A stretch of 64,000 bases of DNA from Anaerostipes amylophilus. Its GTDB lineage: Bacteria > Bacillota > Clostridia > Lachnospirales > Lachnospiraceae. The notes beneath the pieces are model-generated. The model was not told the DNA's origin, did not search any database, and worked only from the letters and a program-made list of their open reading frames with translations. The stretch is taken from NCBI RefSeq assembly GCF_025567365.1, contig NZ_JAOQJG010000008.1:1-64000 (forward strand), given 5' to 3'. Both the position numbers and the translations under genes were made by a program. Positions 52,022 to 61,450 of this stretch are shown one piece after another. Each line of letters opens with the position of its first letter. The first letter of the stretch is position 1.

Positions 52022-53212
52022 TTATTTGCGGTAATCGTCGATCAGTTTCTTAAATAATGGAAGGGCTTTTTCAATACGTTCTGTTGGTACGCAGTATGAA
52101 ATACGCACATAACCTGGGCATCCAAAGCTGTCTCCAGGCACGATCAGAAGATCGTATTCTTTTGCCTTTTCACAAAATGCATTGGCATCTTCTTCTAATG
52201 CTTTCGGGAATAAATAGAATGCTCCACCTGGTTCTACGCATTCATATCCCATGTCAACTAATGCATTGTAGAATAAGTCTTTGTTCTTCTGATAAATAGA
52301 AAGATCAGAAGTTAAATCTACACATTCTCCAACAACTTTCTGATACAGTGTTGGCACACAGACATAAGAAAGTAAACGTGCGGATGCAATAAATGCTGGC
52401 AGTAAATTATCAAAATCTTCTGCTTCATTTGGTGCTACAATATAACCTACTCGTTCTCCTGGCAGTGATAATGATTTACTGAAAGAATATGCAACTAATG
52501 TATTATCATAAAAATGTGGAACATATGGCACTTCAAATCCATCATATGCGATCTCTCTGTATGGTTCATCAGAAATGATATAAATACTGTGTCCGTATTC
52601 TTTTTGTTTCTTCTCTAATAATGCAGCTAATTTCTCAATTGTTTCTCTGGAATAAACAACTCCAGATGGATTGTTTGGAGAGTTAATGAGGATTGCTTTG
52701 GTATGCTCGCTGATCGTTTCTTCTAATTCTTCAAAATTGATCTGGAATGCTTTGGTATCTGCAGAAATAACTCTTAATTTACATCCTGCTCCCTGTGCAT
52801 AGACTGCGTATTCCGGAAAATGTGGTGCAAATGTAATAATATCGTCTTCTGGTCCATCAACTAATGTCTTAAAACAGATTCCAAGGGCTGCTGCTGCTCC
52901 GATCGTCATAAAGATATTTGCTGCTGTATAATTTGTATCAAATCTTCGATTTAAAGATTTGGCAATATTTTCTCTTACTTCTAACACTCCGGCATTGCTT
53001 GTATATCCGTGGATATCCACTGGATCAGATGTCTTTAACAGACGAAGTGCTGTCTTATCAATTTCTTTTGGTGCTGGAACACTTGGATTTCCGATACTGA
53101 AATCAAATACATTCTCTGCTCCAACTTCTTTTGCTCTTTTCATTCCATATTCGAAAATATCACGGATAACGGAATGCTGTTTGGATAATTCTACTACTTC
53201 TTTTGATAACAT
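52022..53212 (-). CDS. Class I/II PLP-dependent aminotransferase
   Basis: This 396-residue enzyme of the aspartate/aromatic aminotransferase group has VFDFSIGNPSVPAPKEID, ILINSPNNPSGVVYSRET, IYIISDEPYREIAYDG and the PLP Lys in AYSFSKSLSLPGERVGYIV. The C-terminal GCPGYVRISYCV holds the Arg for the substrate carboxylate. It precedes hisC on the same strand. The donor and acceptor cannot be fixed; aspartate, alanine or aromatic substrates are all possible. Confidence 0.9.
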   Translation of the reverse strand: MLSKEVVELSKQHSVIRDIFEYGMKRAKEVGAENVFDFSIGNPSVPAPKEIDKTALRLLKTSDPVDIHGYTSNAGVLEVRENIAKSLNRRFDTNYTAANIFMTIGAAAALGICFKTLVDGPEDDIITFAPHFPEYAVYAQGAGCKLRVISADTKAFQINFEELEETISEHTKAILINSPNNPSGVVYSRETIEKLAALLEKKQKEYGHSIYIISDEPYREIAYDGFEVPYVPHFYDNTLVAYSFSKSLSLPGERVGYIVAPNEAEDFDNLLPAFIASARLLSYVCVPTLYQKVVGECVDLTSDLSIYQKNKDLFYNALVDMGYECVEPGGAFYLFPKALEEDANAFCEKAKEYDLLIVPGDSFGCPGYVRISYCVPTERIEKALPLFKKLIDDYRK

Positions 53213-53251
53213 GATCTGTTTCTTCCTTTCTTTGCCATTAGTTTTATTTTA

Positions 53252-53301
53252 CAAAAAAATGCAGAAAATTACAACAATCCTCGCTGATTGCTGTAATTTT
53301 C
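53252..53301 (-). terminator. Terminator of the trp operon
   Basis: AAAATTACAACAAT (53265-53278) pairs with ATTGCTGTAATTTT (53287-53300) with one mismatch. On the minus strand a T-run follows a few bases later, 60-70 bases after the trpA stop. Confidence 0.8.
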
Positions 53302-53325
53302 ACTTCATTTTATTTGCAGATCATT

Positions 53326-54114
53326 TTATTCATCTAAAGCATCTCTTAAGCTCTTTGTAAATTCATAAACTTTTTCAGGACTTTCTTCGCCATATTGGCT
53401 GATCAGTTTCACGATCGCACTTCCAACAATAACACCGTCACAGTAAGTACTCATTTTCTTCGCCTGTTCTGGGCCTGAAATACCGAATCCTACAGCACAA
53501 GGAATCGTTGCATTTTTCTTGATGATTCCAAAGAATTCGTCAAAATCTGTTGTAAATTCATTTCTTGTTCCAGTCACCCCAATAGATGAAACACAGTATA
53601 GGAATCCTTCCGCATCTTTTGCGATCTTAGCGATTCGATCATGTGAAGTTGGTGTTACCAGGCTGATATTATCAACGCCATGAGCTGTCGCAATTGGCTG
53701 AATCTCGTCCTTTTCTTCGTATGGCATATCTGGAACGATCACTCCCTGAACCCCGCATTCATTACAAAGCTCAAAGAATCTCTCTGTTCCAAAACGATAA
53801 ATTGTATTGATATACATCATCATGACAAATGGTGTTTCTTTAATCTCTTCTCTTAATTCTTTCACCATCTGAAAAATACCTTTTAATGTTGTGCCACCTG
53901 CAAGAGAATGCTGGCTGGCTTCCTGAATGACAACACCTTCTGCGATTGGATCTGAGAATGGAATTCCGATCTCGATCACGTCAGCGCCTGCTTTTACCAT
54001 CGCTCTGATATTTTCTTTTGTTGTCTCATATCCATAATCTCCAGATACAATGTAAGTTACTAATGCCTTTTGTCCATTCTTTTTTCGATTCTCAAATGTT
54101 TCTCTAATTTTCAT
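53326..54114 (-). CDS. trpA: Tryptophan synthase alpha chain
   Basis: This 262-residue TIM-barrel protein cleaves indole-glycerol phosphate to indole and glyceraldehyde 3-phosphate. VIEIGIPFSDPIAEGVVIQ holds the catalytic Glu and Asp region, and GVQGVIVPDMPYEE, VTPTSHDRI, GFLYCVSSIGVTG and AVGFGISGPEQ follow. It is last in the operon; its start overlaps the trpB stop by 11 bases. Confidence 0.96.
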   Translation of the reverse strand: MKIRETFENRKKNGQKALVTYIVSGDYGYETTKENIRAMVKAGADVIEIGIPFSDPIAEGVVIQEASQHSLAGGTTLKGIFQMVKELREEIKETPFVMMMYINTIYRFGTERFFELCNECGVQGVIVPDMPYEEKDEIQPIATAHGVDNISLVTPTSHDRIAKIAKDAEGFLYCVSSIGVTGTRNEFTTDFDEFFGIIKKNATIPCAVGFGISGPEQAKKMSTYCDGVIVGSAIVKLISQYGEESPEKVYEFTKSLRDALDE

Positions 54115-55294
54115 CTAACTGCACTCCTCTGTATCTTGCTACCTGATAAACGTCTTTGTCTCCACGACCGGACAGACAGATCACGACTGACTGGTCTTTG
54201 CTCATTGTTGGAACGATATCCATGGCTGCTGCCACTGCATGAGATGATTCGATCGCTGGAATCACTCCTTCTGTTTTAGATAAATATTCAAAGGCTTTGA
54301 CTGCCTGTTCATCTGTAATACTTACATACTCCGCTCTTCCGATTTCATGAAGATGTGCATGTTCTGGCCCGATTCCTGGATAATCAAGTCCCGCAGAAAT
54401 AGAGTATACAGGATCGATCTGCCCTTCTTCGTTCTGTAAGAATAAACTCTTCATTCCATGGAAAATACCTTTGCTTCCTTTGGCGATCGTTGCTGCATGA
54501 TCTAAGGTATCAATTCCACGCCCAGCTGCTTCTGCACCGATCAGTCTGACACTTTCATCTGGGATAAAATCATAGAACATTCCCATCGCATTGGATCCAC
54601 CACCAACGCAGGCAAAAACTGCATCTGGAAGTTTTCCTTCGACTTCTTTCATCTGTGCTTTTGTCTCTTCTCCGATGATCTTCTGGAAGTCACGCACCAT
54701 GGTTGGATATGGATGAGGACCCATTACAGAACCGATGCAATAAAATGTTGTCTCAATATTTGTAGCCCAGTCTCTCATGGCCTCATTGATCGCATCTTTT
54801 AAGGTTCTTGTTCCGCTTTCTACCGCATGAACTTTCGCTCCAAGGAGTTCCATACGATAGGCATTTAAACTCTGGCGTTCCACATCTTCTGCTCCCATAT
54901 ATACAACACATTCCATATCAAATAATGCTGCAACCGTTGCTGTGGCAACTCCGTGCTGTCCTGCACCTGTCTCTGCGATGATCCTTTTTTTGCCCATTCT
55001 CTTTGCTAGTAAGATCTGTCCTAATACGTTGTTGATCTTATGAGCACCTGTATGGTTTAAATCTTCTCGTTTTAAATATACTTTTGCCCCGCCAAGATCT
55101 TTCGTCATCTTCTCTGCGTAATATAAAAGAGATGGACGGTTTGCGTAATCTCTGTATAACTGACGTAATTCAGATAAAAATTCTGGGTCATTTTTATATT
55201 TTTCATAAGCCTCATTTAACTCATTTACTGCATTCATTACGATTTCTGGTACATACTGTCCACCATACTCTCCAAATCTTCCTATTTTACTCAT
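54104..55294 (-). CDS. trpB: Tryptophan synthase beta chain
   Basis: This 396-residue PLP enzyme joins indole and serine. It has GRFGEYGGQYVPEIVM at the start, LKREDLNHTGAHKINN with the PLP Lys, ETGAGQHGVATATVAAL, VACVGGGSNAMGMF in slightly altered form (FACVGGGSNAMG) and the GRGDKD segment. It is a TrpB1 type, co-encoded with trpA. It overlaps trpF by 8 bases and trpA by 11. Confidence 0.97.
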   Translation of the reverse strand: MSKIGRFGEYGGQYVPEIVMNAVNELNEAYEKYKNDPEFLSELRQLYRDYANRPSLLYYAEKMTKDLGGAKVYLKREDLNHTGAHKINNVLGQILLAKRMGKKRIIAETGAGQHGVATATVAALFDMECVVYMGAEDVERQSLNAYRMELLGAKVHAVESGTRTLKDAINEAMRDWATNIETTFYCIGSVMGPHPYPTMVRDFQKIIGEETKAQMKEVEGKLPDAVFACVGGGSNAMGMFYDFIPDESVRLIGAEAAGRGIDTLDHAATIAKGSKGIFHGMKSLFLQNEEGQIDPVYSISAGLDYPGIGPEHAHLHEIGRAEYVSITDEQAVKAFEYLSKTEGVIPAIESSHAVAAAMDIVPTMSKDQSVVICLSGRGDKDVYQVARYRGVQLDEN

Positions 55295-55916
55295 GTCTTC
55301 CTCCTGTTATCTGCATGATTTCTTTCATTTTTTTCAAATCTTTGTATCCATCCGTTTCGATCCCACTGGAAATGTCGATCCCATATGGATGAACTTTTTT
55401 TATGATTTCTTTTATATTGTTGCTGTGAAGCCCTCCTGCAATGAAAAATGGTTTGCTGATTTCTTCTTTTGGAATCAAGTTATAATTCATTACTTTTCCA
55501 GTACCTCCATACATATCTTTTTCTTCTGTAAATGTATCCAGTAACAATTTATCGACTGGAAGCTTTTCAGCTTCTTTGATATCGTTGGTATCCTTTACTC
55601 TGACAACTTTCCAGATTTCTTTATCTGTCTGTTGTTTTAACTGTTCAACGTAAGTATGATCTTCATCTCCATGTAACTGGATCACATCTAATGGAACTTG
55701 GTTTGCGATCTCTATGACTTTCTCAATTGTTTCGTTTACAAAAACTCCAACACTTAAGATATCCTGATCTAAATCTTGGTCAAATTCTTTTGCCTGCTGT
55801 CCTGTCACATATCGTTTGCTTTTCGGAAAGAAGATATAGCCGACTGCATCTGGTTTTACTTCATTTGCATATGCGATATCTTCTTTTCTTCTCATTCCAC
55901 ACATTTTTACTTTCAT
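55287..55916 (-). CDS. trpF: Phosphoribosylanthranilate isomerase
   Basis: This 209-residue enzyme carries out the Amadori step in tryptophan synthesis. MKVKMCGMRRKEDI has the catalytic Cys. FFPKSKRYV, VGVFVNE, VIQLHGDE, LLLDTF, FIAGGLHSNNI and GIDISSGIETDGYKD follow. ATG at 55916 overlaps the trpC stop (ATGA) and has GGAG six bases before; the in-frame TTG just upstream is less likely. Confidence 0.95.
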   Translation of the reverse strand: MKVKMCGMRRKEDIAYANEVKPDAVGYIFFPKSKRYVTGQQAKEFDQDLDQDILSVGVFVNETIEKVIEIANQVPLDVIQLHGDEDHTYVEQLKQQTDKEIWKVVRVKDTNDIKEAEKLPVDKLLLDTFTEEKDMYGGTGKVMNYNLIPKEEISKPFFIAGGLHSNNIKEIIKKVHPYGIDISSGIETDGYKDLKKMKEIMQITGGRHE

Positions 55917-56692
55917 AAGCAACTCCGTAACTGTTCCATGGTTTCTTTGATATTGTCAGATCTCATAAATGTCTCACCGATCAGTACAGCATCGGCTCCC
56001 TGTTCTTTGACATTTTTCATATCATTTTCATCTTTCATTCCACTTTCAGAAACTAAGACGGCTTCATATGGAATGAGTGGTGCAAGTTTGCTTGTTGTAT
56101 TGAGATCAACATCAAATGTCTTTAAGTTACGGTTGTTGATTCCAATGATGTCACATCCACATGCGATAACTTTCTTTAATTCTTCTTCGTTATGAACTTC
56201 TACCAGACAATCAAGGTCTAAGCTTTTTGCCAGATCATAAAATTCTTTGATCTTTTCTTCGGAAAGAATAGCTGCGATCAAAAGAATCGCATCAGCTCCG
56301 AGCACCTTTGCTTCGTAAATCTGGTATTCATCAAAAATAAAATCTTTTCTTAACATTGGGATATTTACTTTTGCTCTGATATCTGCAAAATATTTGCTGC
56401 CACCTTTGAAATAATGTTCCTCAGTTAAACAAGAAATCGCTGCTGCACCTGCCTCTTCATAGGCGATCGCTGTTTCCACCGGCCGAAAATCTTCTGTGAT
56501 CACACCTTTGGATGGGGATGCTTTTTTGACTTCTGAGATCACGGATAATCCAGATTCCTTTAAGGCTTCTTTAAATCCATGATTTTTATTCTTGGAATTT
56601 AACGCCATTTCCTTCATATCTTGTGGCTCAATATTATCTTTTTCTCTCTGTAATTGTTCTTTTCGCTTTTCTACGATATCATCTAAGATCAT
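55913..56692 (-). CDS. trpC: Indole-3-glycerol phosphate synthase
   Basis: This 259-residue TIM-barrel enzyme begins MILDDIVEKRKEQL. It has VISEVKKASPSKG with catalytic Lys, YEEAGAAAISCLTE, LRKDFIFDEYQIYEAK, GINNRNLKTF and VSESGM. All key residues appear to be in place. It lies 12 bases after trpGD and overlaps trpF by four. Confidence 0.96.
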   Translation of the reverse strand: MILDDIVEKRKEQLQREKDNIEPQDMKEMALNSKNKNHGFKEALKESGLSVISEVKKASPSKGVITEDFRPVETAIAYEEAGAAAISCLTEEHYFKGGSKYFADIRAKVNIPMLRKDFIFDEYQIYEAKVLGADAILLIAAILSEEKIKEFYDLAKSLDLDCLVEVHNEEELKKVIACGCDIIGINNRNLKTFDVDLNTTSKLAPLIPYEAVLVSESGMKDENDMKNVKEQGADAVLIGETFMRSDNIKETMEQLRSCL

Positions 56693-56704
56693 ATTTCACC
56701 TCAT

Positions 56705-58348
56705 CTATCTTGCATTTGTATATGCAATAAACTGTTCTAATTTCTCATTTGCTTTTCCAGAATCGATCATCTTAGCTGCTAATTTCACCCCGTCTTTGAT
56801 CGTTTCTGCTTTCCCGATCGTGTAAAGAGCTGCTCCTGCATTTAATAAAACGATGTCTCGTTTTGCTCCCTGTTCCTTTCCAGTTAAGATATCTTTTGTG
56901 ATCACTGCATTTTCATCGGCTGTACCACCGACGATATCTTCTTTCTTCGCAAGTGTGAATCCTAATTTTTCTGGATCGATCGTGTATTCTTTGATCTCAT
57001 CTCCATTGATCTCGCACACACTTGTTGTGGATGAGATTGAGATTTCATCTAATCCGTCGTCTCCGTATACGATCAACGCTCTCTTCACTCCAAGATTCTT
57101 CATAACATCTGCCATTGGACGAACTAAAGCTTTTTCATAAACACCTAAAACAATGTAGTTTGTCATTGCTGGGTTTGCTAAAGGTCCTAAGATATTAAAT
57201 ACAGATCTTACTCCAAGCTGTGCTCTGACTGGTCCAGCGTATTTCATGGAACCGTGATGTGTCTGTGCAAATAAGAACGCTGCTCCAACTTCATCCAAAC
57301 ATTCCTTACTTTCTTCTGATGTTAATCCGATCTTTGCTCCCAAAGCTTCTAAGACATCGGCTGCACCGCTCTTTGAAGATACGCTTCGATTTCCATGTTT
57401 TGCAACTTTAGCTCCTGCTGCTGCGATCACAAAGGATGATGTGGTGGAAATATTAAAGCTGTTTGCAAGGTCCCCACCAGTTCCTACGATATCGATCGCT
57501 TCTGTTTCTTCTGGAATGATCGCTGCTTTAGCTCTCATAACTTTCGCAAATCCTGTGATCTCTTCTGGTGTTTCATGATTCATCCGAAGACCTGTTAGGA
57601 AACTTCCCATCTGTGCGTCAGTCGCATTTCCTGACATGATGCAGTCCATCGCTTTATAAGCTTCTTCTTCTGTCAAATGATTTCCTTCTACGATTTTTGC
57701 TAAAAATGGTTTTAATGTTTCTTGATTGACTGCGCTCATAGTTTCCTCCTTTGTAGAATCTCCAAGTCTGATTCCTGCGATGTTTGTTAAAAATTTTTCT
57801 AAGATCTTCATTCCCATTTCGGTTAAGATGGATTCTGGATGGAACTGAATTCCATAAACCGGATATTCTTTGTGGCACACTGCCATGATCTGTCCTTTTT
57901 CATCTCTTCCGATGATTTCTAATTTATCTGGGATTGTTTCGTCGTCAATGATCAGTGAATGATATCTTGCGGCATATATTTTATCTTCTAATTCTTCGAA
58001 TAAAGGATTTTTATTATCGATTGTGATCTCGCTCATTTTTCCATGCATCAATTCTTTTGCTGGAACAACTTTTCCACCATATACTTCTCCAATCGCCTGA
58101 TGTCCTAAACAGATCCCTAAGATTGGGATATCTTTTCCAAATGTTTTGATCACATCTTTTGAAATTCCAGCACTATCTGGATATCCAGGTCCTGGGGAGA
58201 TAACAAGTGCTTCTAGGTTTTGTAAGTTTTTGATCTCTTCAATTGTGATCTCATCATTTCGTACCACCTGAATCTGTGGATACAAAGATCCGATATACTG
58301 ATATACGTTATAAGTAAATGAATCATAATTATCTATCATTAAAATCAT
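56705..58348 (-). CDS. trpGD: TrpG-TrpD fusion: anthranilate synthase glutaminase/phosphoribosyltransferase
   Basis: This is a 547-residue two-domain protein. Residues 1-190 are a class I glutamine amidotransferase: SPGPGYPDSAG, GICLGHQAIGE with nucleophile Cys, and GIQFHPES with His and Glu. After a short linker, residues about 210-545 form anthranilate phosphoribosyltransferase: GNATDAQMGSFLTGLRM, DIVGTGGDLANSFNIST, KHGNRSVSSKSG and NILGPLANPA. The same fusion occurs in enteric bacteria and some Clostridia. It overlaps trpE by four bases (ATGA) and needs TrpE for ammonia use. Confidence 0.96.
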   Translation of the reverse strand: MILMIDNYDSFTYNVYQYIGSLYPQIQVVRNDEITIEEIKNLQNLEALVISPGPGYPDSAGISKDVIKTFGKDIPILGICLGHQAIGEVYGGKVVPAKELMHGKMSEITIDNKNPLFEELEDKIYAARYHSLIIDDETIPDKLEIIGRDEKGQIMAVCHKEYPVYGIQFHPESILTEMGMKILEKFLTNIAGIRLGDSTKEETMSAVNQETLKPFLAKIVEGNHLTEEEAYKAMDCIMSGNATDAQMGSFLTGLRMNHETPEEITGFAKVMRAKAAIIPEETEAIDIVGTGGDLANSFNISTTSSFVIAAAGAKVAKHGNRSVSSKSGAADVLEALGAKIGLTSEESKECLDEVGAAFLFAQTHHGSMKYAGPVRAQLGVRSVFNILGPLANPAMTNYIVLGVYEKALVRPMADVMKNLGVKRALIVYGDDGLDEISISSTTSVCEINGDEIKEYTIDPEKLGFTLAKKEDIVGGTADENAVITKDILTGKEQGAKRDIVLLNAGAALYTIGKAETIKDGVKLAAKMIDSGKANEKLEQFIAYTNAR

Positions 58349-59802
58349 AACTTTGCTGCCTCCTTCACTGCATTTACAACAGCTAATGCTTTATTCTTTG
58401 TCTCCATAAATTCTTTTTCTGGAACGGAGTCGTTGACGATTCCAGCTCCTGCCTGTACATATCCTTTTCCATCTTTAAATACAACTGTTCGGATTGCGAT
58501 ACAAGTATCAATATTTCCATCAAATCCAAGATATCCGACGGTTCCACCGTAAACACCTCGTTTTTTGTTTTCCAGCTCATCGATGATCTCCATCGCTCTT
58601 ACCTTTGGCGCTCCAGATAAGGTTCCTGCTGGTAGAACGCTCATCAATGCATTGATTTGATTTTCGTCATCTCTTAATTCTCCCTGTACATCACTGACTA
58701 GATGAGTGACTTTGGAATATTTCTCAACTGTCATAAAGTTTTTGACTTCTACTGTTCCGAACTTGCTGACTTTTCCAACATCATTTCTTCCAAGATCGAC
58801 TAGCATTGTGTGTTCTGCTCGTTCCTTTGGATCATTGACTAACTGTCTAACCAACATATCGTCTTCTTCTTTTGTCTTTCCTCTTGGAACCGTTCCTGCG
58901 ATCGGCTTGGTTGCTACGATTCCATTTAAGACACTGACTAGCTTCTCTGGAGAAGCTCCGACGACCTGATAGTCGATGAAATCGAAGAAATAAAGGTATG
59001 GAGATGGGTTTGATGTTCTTAAGCATCGGTAAACATCAAATGGATCAACGTCTGTATCTATCTCAAATCTCTGGGATAATACGACCTGGAAAATGTCTCC
59101 GTTTTTAATATATTCTTTGGCTTTCTTTACATTTGCTTCGTATTGTTCTTTTGTAAGATTTGATACCACTTTGGCTTTTGCTGGTGTGAATCTGTCTTTG
59201 GAAAGTGATACCGGGCGTTCCATCTTGTGAAGGATCAATTCTGCTTTGTCTTCTAATTCTTCGTATTTCTGTTTTATATTATCTCCTTTATGAATGTTCT
59301 GAATGATCACGGCTTTGTTTGCTAAATGATCGAATGCAATGATCTCATCGTACATGCATAAGTGGCACTCTGGCATATTCAAGTCATCTTCTGGAACATT
59401 TGTTAATTTCTTTTCCACTTGACGGATCATGTCATATCCAAAATACCCGATCAGTCCACCTGTTAACTTTGGATAATCTTCCATCACTGGAGATTTGTAT
59501 TTCTCGATCAGATCACTTAGGTACCTCATCTGGAATTCTTCTTTCTGTTTCACTCCATTGACTTCTAATTCTTTTCCAGAAATTTTAATCTCTGATCTTG
59601 GATTGATCCCGATGAAAGAATATCTTCCCCACTGGTCTTTATTTTCCACACTCTCAAGCATGAAACATGGGGTTCCTTGTTTTCTTAATGCCTGGAACAT
59701 ACGGATCGGTGTCATATAATCTGCCAGTACTTCGTAAAATACAGGTACAATCTGATATTCTTTTAATAGTTCTTCAACTTTGTTTAATGTCGGATATAAC
59801 AT
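58345..59802 (-). CDS. trpE: Anthranilate synthase component I
   Basis: This 485-residue chorismate-using enzyme has the N-terminal regulatory part with FMLESVENKDQWGRYSFIG. The Ser of that block (E-S-V/A) belongs to the Trp feedback site. The catalytic part has GDIFQVVLSQRF, NPSPYLYF, SPEKLV, PIAGTVPRGK, DLGRNDVGKV and LPAGTLSGAPKVRAME. The frame opens at ATG 59847, which has no ribosome binding site. ATG 59802 (MLYPTLNKVEELL) follows AGGAGG and is used. It is the first gene of the operon behind a tryptophan T-box. Confidence 0.96.
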   Translation of the reverse strand: MLYPTLNKVEELLKEYQIVPVFYEVLADYMTPIRMFQALRKQGTPCFMLESVENKDQWGRYSFIGINPRSEIKISGKELEVNGVKQKEEFQMRYLSDLIEKYKSPVMEDYPKLTGGLIGYFGYDMIRQVEKKLTNVPEDDLNMPECHLCMYDEIIAFDHLANKAVIIQNIHKGDNIKQKYEELEDKAELILHKMERPVSLSKDRFTPAKAKVVSNLTKEQYEANVKKAKEYIKNGDIFQVVLSQRFEIDTDVDPFDVYRCLRTSNPSPYLYFFDFIDYQVVGASPEKLVSVLNGIVATKPIAGTVPRGKTKEEDDMLVRQLVNDPKERAEHTMLVDLGRNDVGKVSKFGTVEVKNFMTVEKYSKVTHLVSDVQGELRDDENQINALMSVLPAGTLSGAPKVRAMEIIDELENKKRGVYGGTVGYLGFDGNIDTCIAIRTVVFKDGKGYVQAGAGIVNDSVPEKEFMETKNKALAVVNAVKEAAKL

Positions 59803-59923
59803 ATCTGCCTCCTGATCAAAATTTATCGCCGTGGTTTTATTTTTCATAGTTTGTATATCTGTATACTATGATTTATAGATAGGGCCGTTTTGCATAAGCA
59901 GTACATTTTCTTTTATTTATGAA

Positions 59924-60240
59924 ATAAAAAAGGCCCATCGTTCCTACTACTAGGGACGATAGACCGTGGTGCCACCCATATTCAAGAAATATCTTCTGAT
60001 CTTCTCTTCTTGCTAAAATATCTTAGAAAATATCTCTCCTCACTTAAGATACTCCGCTTTGTTCGATAATAAAAAGCTTTTATATCTCGTTCCCGTAACG
60101 TGGGATAACGGCGACAGTTACTAAGTTTCATAAACAGTTCTCTGTGCTCCTCACAAATCCATTCGCTTATCACATATCTATGACCTTCCAGCAATCGGTC
60201 ACTCTCTGTAAGACTGTTTGATGAGCTACTTACTTTTGTT
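59924..60240 (-). promoter_or_regulatory. T-box riboswitch, tryptophan specifier
   Basis: On the minus strand Stem I has the distal block GACCGATTGCTGGAAGGTC and the specifier region GAATGGATTTGTGAG with UGG (Trp) at 60161-60159. The antiterminator T-box sequence GGGTGGCACCACGG lies at 59977-59964. The competing terminator, TCGTCCCTA/TAGGAACGA followed by a T-run, ends at about 59925. Uncharged tRNA(Trp) would allow trpE transcription. Confidence 0.96.
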
Positions 60241-60280
60241 CATTGGATTTATCACTTTAACTTGTTAAATACTTGTTTAT

Positions 60281-60309
60281 ATTATATGAGTCGATTTTTT
60301 ATTTGTCAA
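60281..60309 (-). promoter_or_regulatory. Consensus sigma-A promoter of the trp operon
   Basis: TTGACA (60304-60309) and TATAAT (60281-60286) on the minus strand with a 17-base spacer, both perfect. It lies about 40 bases before the T-box. Confidence 0.93.
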
Positions 60310-60373
60310 GAATTTTCTGATTATATTTTTTAATTCATTAAAATTTCACAAATCTCCTCTCTGCTTTTCTCTG

Positions 60374-60408
60374 GATTAAAAAAGACAGGAGCCCACGAAA
60401 CTCCTGTC
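60374..60408 (-). terminator. Terminator after the tyrosine recombinase gene
   Basis: GACAGGAG (60384-60391) pairs with CTCCTGTC (60401-60408), followed by six T's on the minus strand. Confidence 0.9.
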
Positions 60409-60465
60409 CTAAATACTCATTCATTATAGCGTAAGTAACCAAATCTCACTGTTATATTTCTATTC

Positions 60466-61392
60466 CTACAATCCTGATAATGTTCTCATAACAAGATCTA
60501 CATCTTTATTCTCTAACTCCTGTATGATATGTAAATATGTCTTCTGCGTTGTCGTCATGCTTGCATGTCCTAATCTTCTTGCCACACTTGCAATGGATAC
60601 TCCTGCGAATAACAACAAAGAGGCGTGAGTATGACGAAGTCCATGAATAGATATTTCGGAGATTCCACATTCTTTACAATGTCTTGAAAGTATATTATTT
60701 ACTGTTGAATTGTATATCTTTGATTCTCCTACAAAAATTGGCTGGTCTTGTGGTAAATTCTTGATCAATTCTGAGAACTTTACCACAATCTGCCAATCTA
60801 TTTGTATCTTCCTTACAGATGATTTATTTTTTGTTGGAAGAAATCCGCCTGCTCCTTTGTAGTCCCATGTTTTGCTGATGGATAGTGTCTGTCTTGAAAA
60901 ATCAAAATCTTCTGGTGTGATCGCAAGTGCTTCTGAAAAACGCATCCCTGTTTTCGCTACCAGTAATAAAAACCAATCCCAATCTGGTGTCTCTTTTAGT
61001 TCTAAATCTGCTAACAATGTATGTAATTCAAATTGATTCAGATATTTAATCTTCTTTGCTCTTGGTGTCTTGCCCTTGATGATCGCTTTTCTTGTTGGAT
61101 CTCTTTTGATCATTCCTTCATCCAATGCATCAAGGATCGCTCCTTTCAGCTGATGATGAAAGTCAAGAGTTGTCTGGCGTTCATGTTCTTTGGCGTAATC
61201 GTTTAGTAATTGCTGGTATGCCGTTCTTGTTAATTCTTCTACTTTTAATTCTGGAATCAATTTTTCAAGCCATTTCTGTGTCATCAGATATTTTGCCATG
61301 GTTGCTTCTCTGATCGCACCTCTTTTATAGATTTCAATCCATTGTTTGTAGTATTCACAAAAAAACTGTGTTTTATCCATATCATTTTGCAT
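60466..61392 (-). CDS. Tyrosine recombinase (integrase family), restriction-locus type
   Basis: This 308-residue enzyme has an N-terminal SAM-like DNA-binding part (about 1-100) and a catalytic part. Catalytic residues: R151 in TGMRFSEAL, H250 and R253 in HGLRHTHAS, H276 in LGHAS, and Y286 in TYLHI. It resembles the phage-like integrases that shuffle hsdS specificity genes in type I restriction loci of streptococci and lactobacilli. GGAGG stands before the ATG. It is 58 bases after hsdR and ends in a terminator. No att-like repeats were recognised within the window; hsdS would be beyond the right edge. Confidence 0.88.
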   Translation of the reverse strand: MQNDMDKTQFFCEYYKQWIEIYKRGAIREATMAKYLMTQKWLEKLIPELKVEELTRTAYQQLLNDYAKEHERQTTLDFHHQLKGAILDALDEGMIKRDPTRKAIIKGKTPRAKKIKYLNQFELHTLLADLELKETPDWDWFLLLVAKTGMRFSEALAITPEDFDFSRQTLSISKTWDYKGAGGFLPTKNKSSVRKIQIDWQIVVKFSELIKNLPQDQPIFVGESKIYNSTVNNILSRHCKECGISEISIHGLRHTHASLLLFAGVSIASVARRLGHASMTTTQKTYLHIIQELENKDVDLVMRTLSGL

Positions 61393-61450
61393 AAGCTACC
61401 TCCATTTTTATTACTTACGCTGATAATGATCTGGATTTTTAAATAAAATG

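Noticed and set aside
59982..60194. A 70-residue minus-strand open frame before trpE as a leader peptide or small gene
   Set aside because: It lies wholly inside the T-box structure, including the specifier region, and is explained by that RNA.
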